Origin: Mycetocola reblochoni REB411
GTDB lineage: Bacteria; Actinomycetota; Actinomycetes; Actinomycetales; Microbacteriaceae
Length of the DNA stretch: 43,618 nucleotides
Reading direction: 5' to 3'
Assembly: GCF_900163835.1 (NCBI RefSeq)
Contig: NZ_FUKR01000064.1
Coordinates: forward strand, 1-43,618
Shown: positions 27,986 through 36,301 of the stretch, piece after piece
Numbering within the stretch: position 1 is the first letter of the stretch
Layout of the letters: every line of letters begins with the position of its first letter
Program-made: the position numbers and the translations under genes
Notes under the pieces: generated by a model
Told to the model about the DNA's origin: nothing
Databases searched by the model: none
What the model saw: the letters and a program-made list of their open reading frames with translations, nothing else

Positions 27986-28909
27986 GTGCTCCTCGCTGAC
28001 AACGACCTGACCGACCTGACCGAGCAGTTCACCCGCGACCCCAGTCAGCTCATCGGCATCCCCCTCGCCCTCGCCGGCGCCGTCCTGCTGTCGTTCGGGG
28101 CGCAGTACCAGCACAGGGGCGTCGCCAAGGTCGAGGCGCGCTCCCAGAACGCGGTCACGGGGCTGAACGGCTCACAGCTGCTCTCGCTGCTGAAGCGGCC
28201 ATCGTGGGTGGCCGGCACGCTGATGCTCGGGCTGGCGATCGTGCTGCAGCTGAGCGCGCTGTCGTTCTCCCCGCTGATCCTCGTGCAGCCCCTCGGCGCG
28301 GTCGCCCTCGTCGTCACCGCCGTGCTGAACTCCCGGGTCGCCCGGGTGACATTGAACCGCGCGTCGAAGATCGCCATCGGTGCGTGCGCGGGCGGTGTCG
28401 CGCTGTTCGTCGTCATCGCGTGGCTCGCCGGCGGCGAGAAGCAGATCTCGGATCGCCAGCTCATCACCGTGCTCGTGATCCTCGCGGTCGTGCTCGTGCT
28501 CGCCATCACCGGCTTCGTCATGATGAGGGACCGCTCGAAGGCGGTGTTCTACATCATCGCCGCCGGCTCCATCTACGGTTTCGTCGCCACGCTCGCGAAG
28601 GTCATCATCAACCGGTTCCAGCACGGCAACGTCGACGGCCTGACCGTGCTCTGCCTGGTCGGGCTCCTCGCCGCCACGGGCATCGGCGCCTACTTCGTGC
28701 AGAACGCCTACTCGTCCGGCCCGCCCGACCTGGTGATCGCCGGGCTCACGGTCATCGACCCGATGGTCGCGGTCGCGATCGGCATCATCGTGCTCGGTGA
28801 GGCACAGGGGGCGTCCGGCTGGGCGTACCTCGGCTTCGTCGTCGCGGGAGCGATCGCCGTGTGGGGCGTCTTCCAGCTCGCGCGGCATCATCCGCAGGTA
28901 CGAAATTAG
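27986..28909 (+). CDS. DMT/EamA-like (NIPA-type) membrane transporter
   Basis: 307-residue membrane protein with about nine hydrophobic segments and few charged residues inside them. It has the layout of drug/metabolite-transporter proteins. GAVLLSFGAQYQHRG in the first segment and SFSPLILVQPLGAVALVVTAVLNSR resemble the NIPA/DMT branch, whose eukaryotic members move Mg2+. The bacterial substrate is unknown. The GTG at 27986 is fixed by TACTGT six bases upstream; the long frame before it is antisense to def. It is followed at about 180 bases by a glycosyltransferase. Confidence 0.8.
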   Translation: MLLADNDLTDLTEQFTRDPSQLIGIPLALAGAVLLSFGAQYQHRGVAKVEARSQNAVTGLNGSQLLSLLKRPSWVAGTLMLGLAIVLQLSALSFSPLILVQPLGAVALVVTAVLNSRVARVTLNRASKIAIGACAGGVALFVVIAWLAGGEKQISDRQLITVLVILAVVLVLAITGFVMMRDRSKAVFYIIAAGSIYGFVATLAKVIINRFQHGNVDGLTVLCLVGLLAATGIGAYFVQNAYSSGPPDLVIAGLTVIDPMVAVAIGIIVLGEAQGASGWAYLGFVVAGAIAVWGVFQLARHHPQVRN

Positions 28910-29088
28910 CCGGAGCGGCTGAGGGCCGTGCTCCCTCGGCGGTCGGAACTCGCGGTGTCGCTCCGGTCCGGTCGCTCCCCGCTGGCTAGACTTGGGGTCG
29001 TTTGCCGACGCCGAACCCACGACGCCGACGGGACACGACCGCCACACCCCTCGGCGGGCCCGCGATCAGAACAGGAACGAACCGCACC

Positions 29089-30348
29089 TTGTCGAAGCGA
29101 GACCAGAGCAGCCCCGAGTCCACCCCCGACGCCGTGACCGCGGCTCAGGGGACGGCCCCCTCGGCCGGAGCCGAGTCGTCCCGGCCGCCGCTGCGGGTAC
29201 TGATCGGCGCGGACACCTTCGCGCCAGACGTCAACGGCGCGGCCCGCTTCGCCGAGCGACTCGCGGCCGGACTCGTCGAGCGCGGTCACGACGTCCACGT
29301 CGTGGCACCCGCCGCCTCGCGGCGTCACGGCACGTGGCCCGAGCGGCACGAGGGGCAGACGATGACACTGCACCGGCTGAAGAGCTGGCGCTGGTACCCG
29401 CACGACTGGCTGCGCTTCGCCCTGCCCTGGCGGATCAGGCGCAACTCCGCCCGGATCCTCGACGAGGTCAAGCCGGACGTGGTGCACTCGCAGTCCTTCA
29501 TCGTGATCGGGCGGGGGCTGAGCCGTGAGGCGCAGAAGCGCGGCATCCGGGTGGTCGCGACGAACCACGTCATGCCGGAGAACATGCTCGAGTTCACGCT
29601 GCTTCCCAAGGCGGTGCGGCGCAAGGCCGTCGAGATCTTCTGGAAGGGCGCGCGCCCGATCCTCGACATCGCCTCCGCGGTGACCACCCCGACCCAGAAG
29701 GCCGCGGACTTCCTCGAGGCGTCGGCGGGCATCACCGGCGTGCACGCGATCTCCTGCGGCATCGACGCGCACATGTACACGCCCGACTTCGACAGCCCGC
29801 GGAGCAACCGCATCCTCTTCGTGGGGCGGATCACCGGTGAGAAGCAGATCGACGTGCTGATCAAGGCGTTCGCGCGGCTGCCCTCCTCGCTCGGCGCGAC
29901 GCTGGAGATCGTCGGCGGAGGCGACCAGAAGAAGAACCTGGAGAACCTGGCGGCGCACCTCGGCCTCGGTGACAGGGTCGTGTTCACCGGCTACGTCACC
30001 GACGAGGAGCTGCGCCAGGCGTACACGCGGTCGACCGTCCTCGCCATGCCCTCGGTCGCGGAGCTGCAGTCGATCGTGACGATGGAGGCCATGGCCTCCG
30101 CGCTGCCCGTCGTGGCCGCCAACGCGATGGCGCTGCCCCACCTCGTCCACGACGGCGTCAACGGCTACCTGTTCGAGCCGGGCGACGTCGCCGAGCTGGC
30201 TGAGCGACTGAGCACGGTGCTCACCTCGGATGACGAGGAGCTGCGACGGATGAAGAATGGCTCCCTCGAGATCGTCGCCGCCCACGACATCCAGCGCACC
30301 CTGAGTACCTTCGAGGCCCTGTACCGCGGCGAGGACGTGCCCGAGTAG
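29089..30348 (+). CDS. GT4-family glycosyltransferase
   Basis: 419-residue GT-B glycosyltransferase of family GT4. The N-terminal Rossmann half begins LRVLIGADTFAPDVNGAARFAERLAAGL and includes HSQSFIVIGRGL. The donor-binding half has ILFVGRITGEKQIDVLIKAF and MPSVAELQSIVTMEAMASALPVVAA, with the Glu residues of the EX7E-like motif. No membrane segment is seen. Similar actinobacterial proteins add mannose or glucose to lipids, but the acceptor is not determined. The TTG start at 29089 is chosen because AGGAA lies 11 bases upstream; a TTG at 29002, close behind TAGACT (28987-28992), is an alternative that adds 29 basic residues. Confidence 0.87.
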   Translation: MSKRDQSSPESTPDAVTAAQGTAPSAGAESSRPPLRVLIGADTFAPDVNGAARFAERLAAGLVERGHDVHVVAPAASRRHGTWPERHEGQTMTLHRLKSWRWYPHDWLRFALPWRIRRNSARILDEVKPDVVHSQSFIVIGRGLSREAQKRGIRVVATNHVMPENMLEFTLLPKAVRRKAVEIFWKGARPILDIASAVTTPTQKAADFLEASAGITGVHAISCGIDAHMYTPDFDSPRSNRILFVGRITGEKQIDVLIKAFARLPSSLGATLEIVGGGDQKKNLENLAAHLGLGDRVVFTGYVTDEELRQAYTRSTVLAMPSVAELQSIVTMEAMASALPVVAANAMALPHLVHDGVNGYLFEPGDVAELAERLSTVLTSDDEELRRMKNGSLEIVAAHDIQRTLSTFEALYRGEDVPE

Positions 30349-30409
30349 CTCGGTTCGCCGCCCGCGGGCGGGTATCGTAGGCGTGGGCGCCGCCGACGGC
30401 GACCCATCG

Positions 30410-30486
30410 GGGGCGTTAGCTCAGCCGGTTAGAGCAGCGGACTCATAATCCGTCGGTCGCGGGTTCAAGCCCCGCACGCCCCACCA
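30410..30486 (+). tRNA. tRNA with CAT anticodon, probably tRNA-Ile2
   Basis: Complete cloverleaf with encoded CCA. The acceptor is GGGGCGT/ACGCCCC, the anticodon loop CTCATAA with CAT at 30444-30446, and the T-arm GCGGG-TTCAAGC-CCCGC. It is not the initiator because the first pair G-C is intact. The D-arm and variable region (GGTTAGAGCAG, CGGTCGCGGGTTCAAG) look more like bacterial tRNA-Ile2, whose C34 is changed to lysidine by TilS, than like elongator tRNA-Met. The latter is not excluded. TATCGT at 30373-30378 may be its -10 box. Confidence 0.9.
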
Positions 30487-30572
30487 TCCCCGTCGCCTCG
30501 GCACGGTCGCGGATCGGCGTGCCCGCCACCGCGGCCGTCGGCCGTGCCCCCGTGTTCCGGCGCGCAGCGGGG

Positions 30573-30602
30573 TGCCCGTGCAGGCGGGTGGACGCACGGG
30601 CA
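30573..30602 (+). repeat. Inverted repeat with a third copy in the dehydrogenase promoter
   Basis: TGCCCGTGC (30573-30581) and GCACGGGCA (30594-30602) form a perfect 9-bp inverted repeat with a 12-base gap. The core GCCCGTGC recurs at 30626-30633, between the -35 and -10 boxes of the following gene. It could be a terminator for the tRNA or an operator with three half-sites. Confidence 0.45.
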
Positions 30603-30614
30603 TCGCACCCGCGC

Positions 30615-30644
30615 TTGTCGCGGGGGCCCGTGCGACGATACGCT
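30615..30644 (+). promoter_or_regulatory. Putative promoter of the dehydrogenase gene
   Basis: TTGTCG (30615-30620) and TACGCT (30639-30644) are separated by 18 bases, a good sigma-A-type pair. The transcript would start near 30651, leaving a leader of about 67 bases. Confidence 0.5.
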
Positions 30645-30717
30645 CGGCGCAGCAGTCGACCTCCCTCCTCATCCCACCGCAGCGGCGCGGTGCGCCGCAC
30701 GTAGAGAGGATTCACCC

Positions 30718-31776
30718 ATGTCATCACCCGTCACCCGCCCGTCAGGACTCCCCAAGCAGATGAGGGCGAGCGTGCTCAGTGCCCCCGGATCGGTGTCCGT
30801 CGAGTCCCGTCCGACACCCTCGCCCGCCGCGGACGAGGTGCTCGTCCGGGTCGGCTCCGTCGGGGTCTGCGGCTCCGACGTGCACTACTACCAGCACGGC
30901 CGGATCGGCGACTTCGTCGTCGAGAGCCCGCTCGTGCTCGGCCACGAGGCGGGAGGGGCCATCGTGCAGGTGGGTTCGGCCGTCGAGGCCTCCCGGGTGG
31001 GCGAGCGCGTGTCGATCGAGCCGCAGCGGCCGCGGGGCGACTCCGCCGAGACCCTGGCCGGCCACTACAACCTGGATCCGGCGATGGAGTTCTACGCGAC
31101 GCCTCCGATCGATGGGGCGTTCGCCGAGTACGTGCTCATCCAGTCGCACTTCGCGCACCGGGTGCCCGACAGCGTCAGCAATGACGCCGCCGCGCTCATG
31201 GAGCCGCTCTCGGTCGGTATCCACGCGGCACGGAAAGCGGGGATCACCGCGGGGTCCCGAGTCTTGATCACCGGCGCCGGGCCGATCGGCGTCATCTGCG
31301 CGCAGGTCGCACGGGCCTTCGGCGCGCTCGAGGTGGTCGTCAGCGACCTGAGCGAGGTCCGCAGGGCGCAGGCGCTCCGCCTCGGTGCGACGCAGGCACT
31401 CGACCCGCGGGTCGACCCCATCGAGAGCCTCGGCGTCGACGCCTTCATTGAGGCCTCCGGGGCGGCACCGGCGATCCGTCAGGGGCTCGCGGCCCTGCGT
31501 CCGGCGGGGACCGCCGTGCTCGTCGGAATGGGTGCGGACGACCCCGCCCTTCCGGTCCACCTGATTCAGAACAAGGAGCTCCTCGTCACCGGGGTGTTCC
31601 GTTACACGAACACCTGGCCGCTCGCGATCGCGCTCGTCGAGTCGGGGGCCGTCGACCTGGACAGCCTGGTCACGGGGCGTTTCGCCCTCGACGAGGTTGA
31701 GGCGGCGCTGTCGGAGAGCACGCGGGAGAGCTCGCTGAAGACGATCGTGGAGCCGGGCAGGCTGAGCGACAGCTGA
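30718..31776 (+). CDS. Zinc-dependent polyol-type dehydrogenase (MDR family)
   Basis: 352-residue medium-chain dehydrogenase close to sorbitol/xylitol dehydrogenases, which oxidise polyols to ketoses with NAD+. Catalytic zinc ligands C51 (GVCGSD), H76-E77 (GHEAGG) and E162 (LMEPLSVG) are present. The Rossmann motif GAGPIG follows. The loop that normally carries four Cys for structural zinc reads EPQRPRGDSAETLAGHYNLD and has none. GAGAGGA is seven bases before the ATG; the frame upstream is not coding. It is monocistronic with its own promoter. The exact polyol cannot be told. Confidence 0.9.
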   Translation: MSSPVTRPSGLPKQMRASVLSAPGSVSVESRPTPSPAADEVLVRVGSVGVCGSDVHYYQHGRIGDFVVESPLVLGHEAGGAIVQVGSAVEASRVGERVSIEPQRPRGDSAETLAGHYNLDPAMEFYATPPIDGAFAEYVLIQSHFAHRVPDSVSNDAAALMEPLSVGIHAARKAGITAGSRVLITGAGPIGVICAQVARAFGALEVVVSDLSEVRRAQALRLGATQALDPRVDPIESLGVDAFIEASGAAPAIRQGLAALRPAGTAVLVGMGADDPALPVHLIQNKELLVTGVFRYTNTWPLAIALVESGAVDLDSLVTGRFALDEVEAALSESTRESSLKTIVEPGRLSDS

Positions 31777-32066
31777 TCCACGAGGCCCGGCACGGCTCCC
31801 GCGTCTGGCACTCGTCTCCGGCCGTCCGATGTCTCCGGCCAACCGATGTCTGCGGCTTCGGGCGGATCGGTGTCTCGCTCGGTTCGCCCTGCCCCGGCGA
31901 TGGGCTCGCGGTTCACGGCTGCGTGAAATCCGCGCGTGGCGGTGCTTGTGCCGTCGCTGTTCCCGGGTGACAATGATCGCGAGGGCCGTGAGCCCGTCAA
32001 TCGAACAGCACCGCACGCCGCAGTCGGCACCGGATCAGGACGTTGGGGAAGACGCACCTGATGATC
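31777..32066. other. Intergenic region, no gene seen
   Basis: About 290 bases between the dehydrogenase and the DUF3145 gene. Two imperfect copies of CCGATGTCT (around 31827 and 31846) stand close together. A weak -10-like GACAAT lies near 31970, but I cannot set a promoter. No tRNA, riboswitch or small coding frame is convincing. Confidence 0.35.
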
Positions 32067-32076
32067 GGAGGACACG

Positions 32077-32580
32077 ATGGTGGCAGTCGGACGCGGGTGG
32101 ATCCTGATCCACTCAGCACCGAGGGCGCTCGCGCCCCACGTCGAGTGGGCCGCGGGGCGCGGTCTGGGGAGCGCGCTCAGCTTCAGCTGGGAGGCGCAGA
32201 AGATCATGCCCAACACGGTTCGCGGCGAGGCCGCGTGGCAGGGCAGGGCTGGTGACGGCGCCGCCATCGCCTCGGCGCTCCGCGGCTGGGAGCACCTCAG
32301 GTACGAGGTCGTCGAGGAGCCGAGCGAGGGCGTCGACGGCGCGCGCTGGATGCACACCCCCGACCTCGGGATCTTCCACGCCCAGACCGACACCGCGGGC
32401 AACATCGTCGTCCCCGAGGACCGGATCCGCAGCGCCATGGCCGCCGGACGCCACAGCGGGGCGTTCGAGCTGACCAGGGAGCTGTCGCTGGCTCTCGGGC
32501 AGGCCTGGGACGACGAACTGGAGCCGTTCCGTCAGGCCAGCGGCCCCAACCCCGTCGTCTGGCTGCACCAGGTCGGCTGA
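32077..32580 (+). CDS. DUF3145 family protein
   Basis: 167-residue soluble protein of the actinobacterial DUF3145 family, function unknown. The start WILIHSAPRALAPHVEWAAG, the middle WQGRAGDGAAIASALRGW and TPDLGIFHAQTDTAGNIVVPEDRIR match my memory of the family. The ATG at 32077 has GGAGGA four bases upstream. A GTG one codon later is also possible. It is monocistronic and ends before a large palindrome that is shared with the convergent fabF. DUF3145 genes are often close to fatty-acid synthase genes, as here; whether this is functional is unknown. Confidence 0.85.
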   Translation: MVAVGRGWILIHSAPRALAPHVEWAAGRGLGSALSFSWEAQKIMPNTVRGEAAWQGRAGDGAAIASALRGWEHLRYEVVEEPSEGVDGARWMHTPDLGIFHAQTDTAGNIVVPEDRIRSAMAAGRHSGAFELTRELSLALGQAWDDELEPFRQASGPNPVVWLHQVG

Positions 32581-32661
32581 AGCCACGGTCGTCCGTGGCG
32601 GCCTGCGGTGTCGGTGTCCTCCCCGGTGCTGCGTCGGACGAAACGGACGATCGCGAGGAAC

Positions 32662-32695
32662 AGCAGGGCCCGGGTCGATCGACCCGGGCCCTGCT
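32662..32695. terminator. Bidirectional terminator, 34-bp perfect palindrome
   Basis: Every base from 32662 to 32678 pairs with its partner from 32695 back to 32679, with GATC at the centre. It sits between the convergent DUF3145 and fabF genes, 81 bases after the first and 20 after the second, so it can stop both. Only short T-runs follow on either side. Confidence 0.85.
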
Positions 32696-32715
32696 TCGTG
32701 CGGAGGGGAGGTGGT

Positions 32716-33960
32716 TCAGTCCTCGAAGGTGCGGAATGCGGCGACGGCGTTGTGGCCGCCGAAACCGAACGAGTTGCTGATCGCCAGCAGCGGACCGTCG
32801 CCGAGCGGCCGCGGCTCCGTCACCACATCGAGCGGGATCTCGGGGTCCTGCTCGACGAGGTTGATCGTCGGGGGGGCGACGCGCTCGTGCAGCGCCTTGA
32901 CCGTGAAAAGCGCCTCGATCGCTCCCGCACCGCCGAGCAGGTGCCCGGTAGACGCCTTCGTCGCCGACACGGGGATGCTGCCGAGTCGCTCGCCGAACAC
33001 ACGTCGGAGCGCGTTGTACTCGGCGATGTCGCCGACCGGCGTGGACGTTGCGTGGGCGTTGATGTGTGCCACGTCGTCGAGCGAGGCGCCCGAGTTCTCG
33101 ACGGCGGTGATCATCGCTCGCGCCGCGGCAGAGCCCTCCGGGTCCGGAGCGGTGATGTGGTACGCGTCGCTGGTGACGGCGCCGCCGACGACCTCGGCGT
33201 AGATCCGGGCACCGCGCGCCTGCGCGTGCTCCAGTGTTTCGAGGACGAGGGCGGCCGCGCCCTCGCCGAGGACGAAGCCGTCCCTCGACACGTCATAGGG
33301 GCGGGACGCGGTCGCGGGCTCGTCGTTGCGCTTCGACAGCGCCTGCATGGCGGCGAACGCGGAGACGGGGAGCGCGTGGATCGCGGCCTCGGAACCGCCC
33401 GCGACGACGACGTCGGCCAGGCCGGCCTGCAGGTGGTCGTAGGCGTTCGCGATCGACTCCGTGCTCGAGGCACACGCCGAGACGACGGTCCGCTCGCCGC
33501 CCCTGGCGCCAAGGTCCATGCCGATCGCGGCCGCCGGGCCGTTCGGCATGAGCATGGGGACCGTCATCGGCAGCACGCGCCGGGGGCCGCGCTCCCTGAG
33601 GGTGTCCCAGGCGTCGAGCAGGGTCCAGACGCCTCCGATGCCCGTCGCCCAGTCGACGAGCAGACGCTCGGGCTCGACGCCCGGAGCTCCCGCATCGGCC
33701 CAGGCCTCACGGGCGGCGATGAGCGCGAACTGGCTGGACGGGTCGAGGCGCTTGACCTCGCGACGCTCGAGGACGTCGGCCGCGGGAACGGCGGCGGAGG
33801 CGGCGAAGGTGACGGGGACCTCGTACTGGGCGACCCAGTCGTGCTCGAGGGTGCGGGCGCCCGAGGCGCCGGCAAGAAGATTGGTCCAGCTCTCCGCGGC
33901 GGTGCCGCCGAGCGGGGTGGTCGCACCGATACCGGTGACGACGATGCGTGTGGTGGTCAT
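32716..33960 (-). CDS. fabF: 3-oxoacyl-ACP synthase II
   Basis: 414-residue condensing enzyme that extends acyl-ACP with malonyl-ACP in fatty-acid synthesis. The Cys-His-His triad is C163 (SACASS), H303 (NAHATS) and H340 (KASTGH), at the same numbers as in E. coli FabF. Phe gate residues are in NSFGFGGHN near the end. It is the last gene of the aceE-fasR-fabD-fabH-acpP-fabF block on the minus strand. A 91-base gap with a stable hairpin separates it from acpP. Confidence 0.97.
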   Translation of the reverse strand: MTTTRIVVTGIGATTPLGGTAAESWTNLLAGASGARTLEHDWVAQYEVPVTFAASAAVPAADVLERREVKRLDPSSQFALIAAREAWADAGAPGVEPERLLVDWATGIGGVWTLLDAWDTLRERGPRRVLPMTVPMLMPNGPAAAIGMDLGARGGERTVVSACASSTESIANAYDHLQAGLADVVVAGGSEAAIHALPVSAFAAMQALSKRNDEPATASRPYDVSRDGFVLGEGAAALVLETLEHAQARGARIYAEVVGGAVTSDAYHITAPDPEGSAAARAMITAVENSGASLDDVAHINAHATSTPVGDIAEYNALRRVFGERLGSIPVSATKASTGHLLGGAGAIEALFTVKALHERVAPPTINLVEQDPEIPLDVVTEPRPLGDGPLLAISNSFGFGGHNAVAAFRTFED

Positions 33961-33999
33961 TCGACGGTCTTTCGATTAGCGGCCGGAGGTCACCGGCCC

Positions 34000-34033
34000 G
34001 GCAGGGCTTCGCTCCGGAGGAGCGAGCCCTGCC
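34000..34033 (-). promoter_or_regulatory. Hairpin between acpP and fabF
   Basis: A 15-bp stem with one bulged base spans 34000-34033, with a loop of three bases. It lies 18 bases after the acpP stop in transcription order. No T-run follows. It may act as a partial terminator or as a 3' stabiliser, so that acpP mRNA exceeds fabF mRNA. Confidence 0.6.
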
Positions 34034-34051
34034 AGCGGATACAGGCTGTGA

Positions 34052-34300
34052 CTAGGCCTGCGCCTTCACGATGAAGGTGACGGCGTCGTTCACGGTCTTG
34101 AGGTTCTTGACCTCGTCGTCGGGGATCTTCACGTCGAACTTCTCCTCGGCGTTGACCACGATGGTCATCATCGAGATCGAGTCGATGTCGAGGTCGTCGG
34201 TGAACGACTTGTCGAGCTCGACGGTGTCCGCGGCGATGCCGGTCTCGTCGGTGATCAGTTCAGCCAGGCCCGCGAGGACCTCTTCGTTGGACAGTGCCAT
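34052..34300 (-). CDS. acpP: Acyl carrier protein
   Basis: 82-residue acidic carrier protein of FAS II. Ser41 in DLDIDSISMM is the site for the 4'-phosphopantetheine arm. The ribosome-binding site AAGGAG is strong, six bases before the ATG. A -10-like TAAACT (complement of 34335-34340) between fabH and acpP may give it an extra promoter, and a hairpin follows its stop. Both would suit the high amounts of carrier protein cells need. Length and helix pattern are normal. Confidence 0.97.
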   Translation of the reverse strand: MALSNEEVLAGLAELITDETGIAADTVELDKSFTDDLDIDSISMMTIVVNAEEKFDVKIPDDEVKNLKTVNDAVTFIVKAQA

Positions 34301-34367
34301 TTTTTTCTCCTTGGGTGTCGAGTGACCGCCACCCAGTTTAGGTGAGCGCGGCCGCGGGACGGTGCAT

Positions 34368-35372
34368 TTACGGGAGGACGACGACCTGCGCGCCGTAGAC
34401 CAGGCCGGCGCCGAAGCCGATCTGGAGCGCGAGGCCGCCGGAGAGCTCCGGGTGTTCGGCGAGCAGACGATGCGCGGCGAGCGGGATCGACGCCGCGGAG
34501 GTGTTGCCGGTGTCGGCGATGTCGCGAGCGATCGCCACGGTGTCGGGCAGCTTGAGCTGCTTGGCGAACTCGTCGACGATGCGCATGTTCGCCTGGTGGG
34601 GGATGAACGCGGCCAGGTCCTCCGGCTGCACCCCCGCGGCCTCGAGCGTGGCCTTCGCCACCTTGGCCATCTCCCACACCGCCCAGCGGAAGACCGTCTG
34701 GCCCTCCTGGCGGATCGTCGGCGCGTCGACGTCGCCCGCGCGCCACTGGTCGAAGGTGGCCGTCATTCCGATCGTGTCCCACTTGGAGCCGTCGGAGCCG
34801 AGGGAGGAGACCGAGATGCCGGGGGTCTGGCTCGGGCCGACGACAGCGGCGCCCGCACCGTCGCCGAGCAGGAACGAGATGGTGCGGTCGGTGGGGTCGA
34901 TGATGTCGGAGAGCTTCTCGGCGCCGACGACGAGGACGTACTCGGCGACGCCCGCCCTGACGAGTGCGTCGGCCTGGGCGATCCCGTAGGTGTACCCGGC
35001 GCAGGCGGCGGAGATGTCATAGGCCGCGGCCGGGTTGGCCCCCACCCGATCGGCGAGGAGCGCGGCCATTGAGGGGGTCTGCACCGTGTTGCTGATGGTG
35101 GCCACGATCACGGCGCCGATCCGCTCGGCCGGGATGCCGGAGCGTTCGATCGCCTCGAGCGAGGCGGTGGTCGCCAGGTCGACGGCGTGCACCTCCGCAC
35201 CGGCACGGGCGCGGGTGATGACACCGGTGCGCTGCCGGATCCACTCGTCGGAGGAGTTGATCGGCTCGATGATGTCGGCGTTCGGCACTGCGTGCTCGCC
35301 GCGCGCGGCGCCGAGGCCGAGGATGCGCGTGAACTGGGGGCCGGTGGACTGGGTCAGTCGTGGTGTGGTCAA
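34368..35372 (-). CDS. fabH: 3-oxoacyl-ACP synthase III (initiating)
   Basis: 334-residue enzyme that condenses an acyl-CoA primer with malonyl-ACP to begin fatty-acid synthesis. The catalytic triad is C124 (SAACAGYTYG), H259 (IPHQANMRI) and N290 (DTGNTSAAS). In actinobacteria FabH usually prefers branched primers; that is not readable here. The TTG start at 35372 lies 11 bases after the fabD stop and is needed to include the conserved strand RILGLGAARGEH; the ribosome-binding site is weak, so coupling to fabD is likely. Confidence 0.95.
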   Translation of the reverse strand: MTTPRLTQSTGPQFTRILGLGAARGEHAVPNADIIEPINSSDEWIRQRTGVITRARAGAEVHAVDLATTASLEAIERSGIPAERIGAVIVATISNTVQTPSMAALLADRVGANPAAAYDISAACAGYTYGIAQADALVRAGVAEYVLVVGAEKLSDIIDPTDRTISFLLGDGAGAAVVGPSQTPGISVSSLGSDGSKWDTIGMTATFDQWRAGDVDAPTIRQEGQTVFRWAVWEMAKVAKATLEAAGVQPEDLAAFIPHQANMRIVDEFAKQLKLPDTVAIARDIADTGNTSAASIPLAAHRLLAEHPELSGGLALQIGFGAGLVYGAQVVVLP

Positions 35373-35383
35373 CGTGGGTCCGT

Positions 35384-36301
35384 TCAGCGTGTGGTGCTCA
35401 GCAGCTCGACGGCTGCATCGAGGTCGTCGGGGGTGCGCACGGCGACGGTGGGGACGCCCCGCATCGCGCGCTTGGCCAGTCCGGTGAGCGCACCGGCGGG
35501 GGCGAGCTCGACGAGCCCGGTGACGCCGAGCTCGACGAAGGAGTCCATCGTCCGGTCCCAGCGCACCGGCGAGGCGACCTGGGTGACGAGGAGGTCGGCG
35601 AACTCCGTGCCCGAGGTGACGGGGGCCCCGTGGTTGTTGCTCCACAGGCGGGTCTCGGGGTCGTGCGGGGTGAGCGAGGTGCGCACGGTGGCGAGCGCGT
35701 CGCGGGCGGGGGCCATGTAGCGGGTGTGGAACGCCCCGGCCACCTGGAGCGGGACGACGCGGGTGCCGCGCGGGGCGCGCTCGGCGAGCTGTGCGAGCGC
35801 GCCGAGGTCGCCGGCGACCACGATCTGTCCTCCGCCGTTGAAGTTCGCCGGCTCGAGGCCCAGCTCGGACACGAGCGCGAGCACCGTCGCCTCATCGCCG
35901 CCGAGCACCGCGCTCATCCCTGTCGGGACGGCCGCGGCCGCGGCGGCCATGGCCCTCGCCCTGGTGGACACGAAGCCGAGGGCGTCGTCCTCGCTGAGCA
36001 CGCCGGCCGCCGCTGCCGCGGTGATCTCGCCGACCGAGTGGCCGGCGAAGCCGTCGACCGGTCCGGAGATGCGCTCGCGCAGGGCGTTCAGGGTGACCAG
36101 GCCGGCCGCGACGATGAGCGGCTGGGCGACGGCGGTGTCACGGATGGTGTCCTCGTCGGACACGGTGCCGTGGGCCGTGAGGTCGAGCCCCGAGGCCTCG
36201 GAATAGCGCTCCAGCGCGGCCCCGACGCCGTCGAGATCGAGCCAGGGGGTGAGGAAGCCGGGTTTCTGAGAGCCCTGTCCCGGGCAGACGATCACAATCA
36301 C
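35384..36301 (-). CDS. fabD: Malonyl-CoA:ACP transacylase
   Basis: 305-residue transferase that loads malonyl groups on ACP. The nucleophile is Ser89 in GHSVGE, with His in VAGAFHTRYM and the N-terminal CPGQGSQ motif. The GTG at 36301 gives the family N-terminus VIVIVCPGQGSQ. CAGACT lies six bases before it and could be a -10 box. The start codon lies in the middle of a perfect 12-bp inverted repeat (36278-36320). The gene follows fasR by about 105 bases, so a separate promoter controlled by FasR is expected. Confidence 0.95.
   Translation of the reverse strand: MIVIVCPGQGSQKPGFLTPWLDLDGVGAALERYSEASGLDLTAHGTVSDEDTIRDTAVAQPLIVAAGLVTLNALRERISGPVDGFAGHSVGEITAAAAAGVLSEDDALGFVSTRARAMAAAAAAVPTGMSAVLGGDEATVLALVSELGLEPANFNGGGQIVVAGDLGALAQLAERAPRGTRVVPLQVAGAFHTRYMAPARDALATVRTSLTPHDPETRLWSNNHGAPVTSGTEFADLLVTQVASPVRWDRTMDSFVELGVTGLVELAPAGALTGLAKRAMRGVPTVAVRTPDDLDAAVELLSTTR

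Noticed and set aside
30410-30486. Initiator tRNA-fMet because of the CAT anticodon.
   Set aside because: The first acceptor pair is a normal G-C pair, whereas bacterial initiators have a mismatch there, and the anticodon stem lacks the three G-C pairs.
32608-34074. A plus-strand open frame opposite fabF.
   Set aside because: It runs through the bidirectional terminator palindrome and is antisense to a catalytic FabF with an intact C163-H303-H340 triad.
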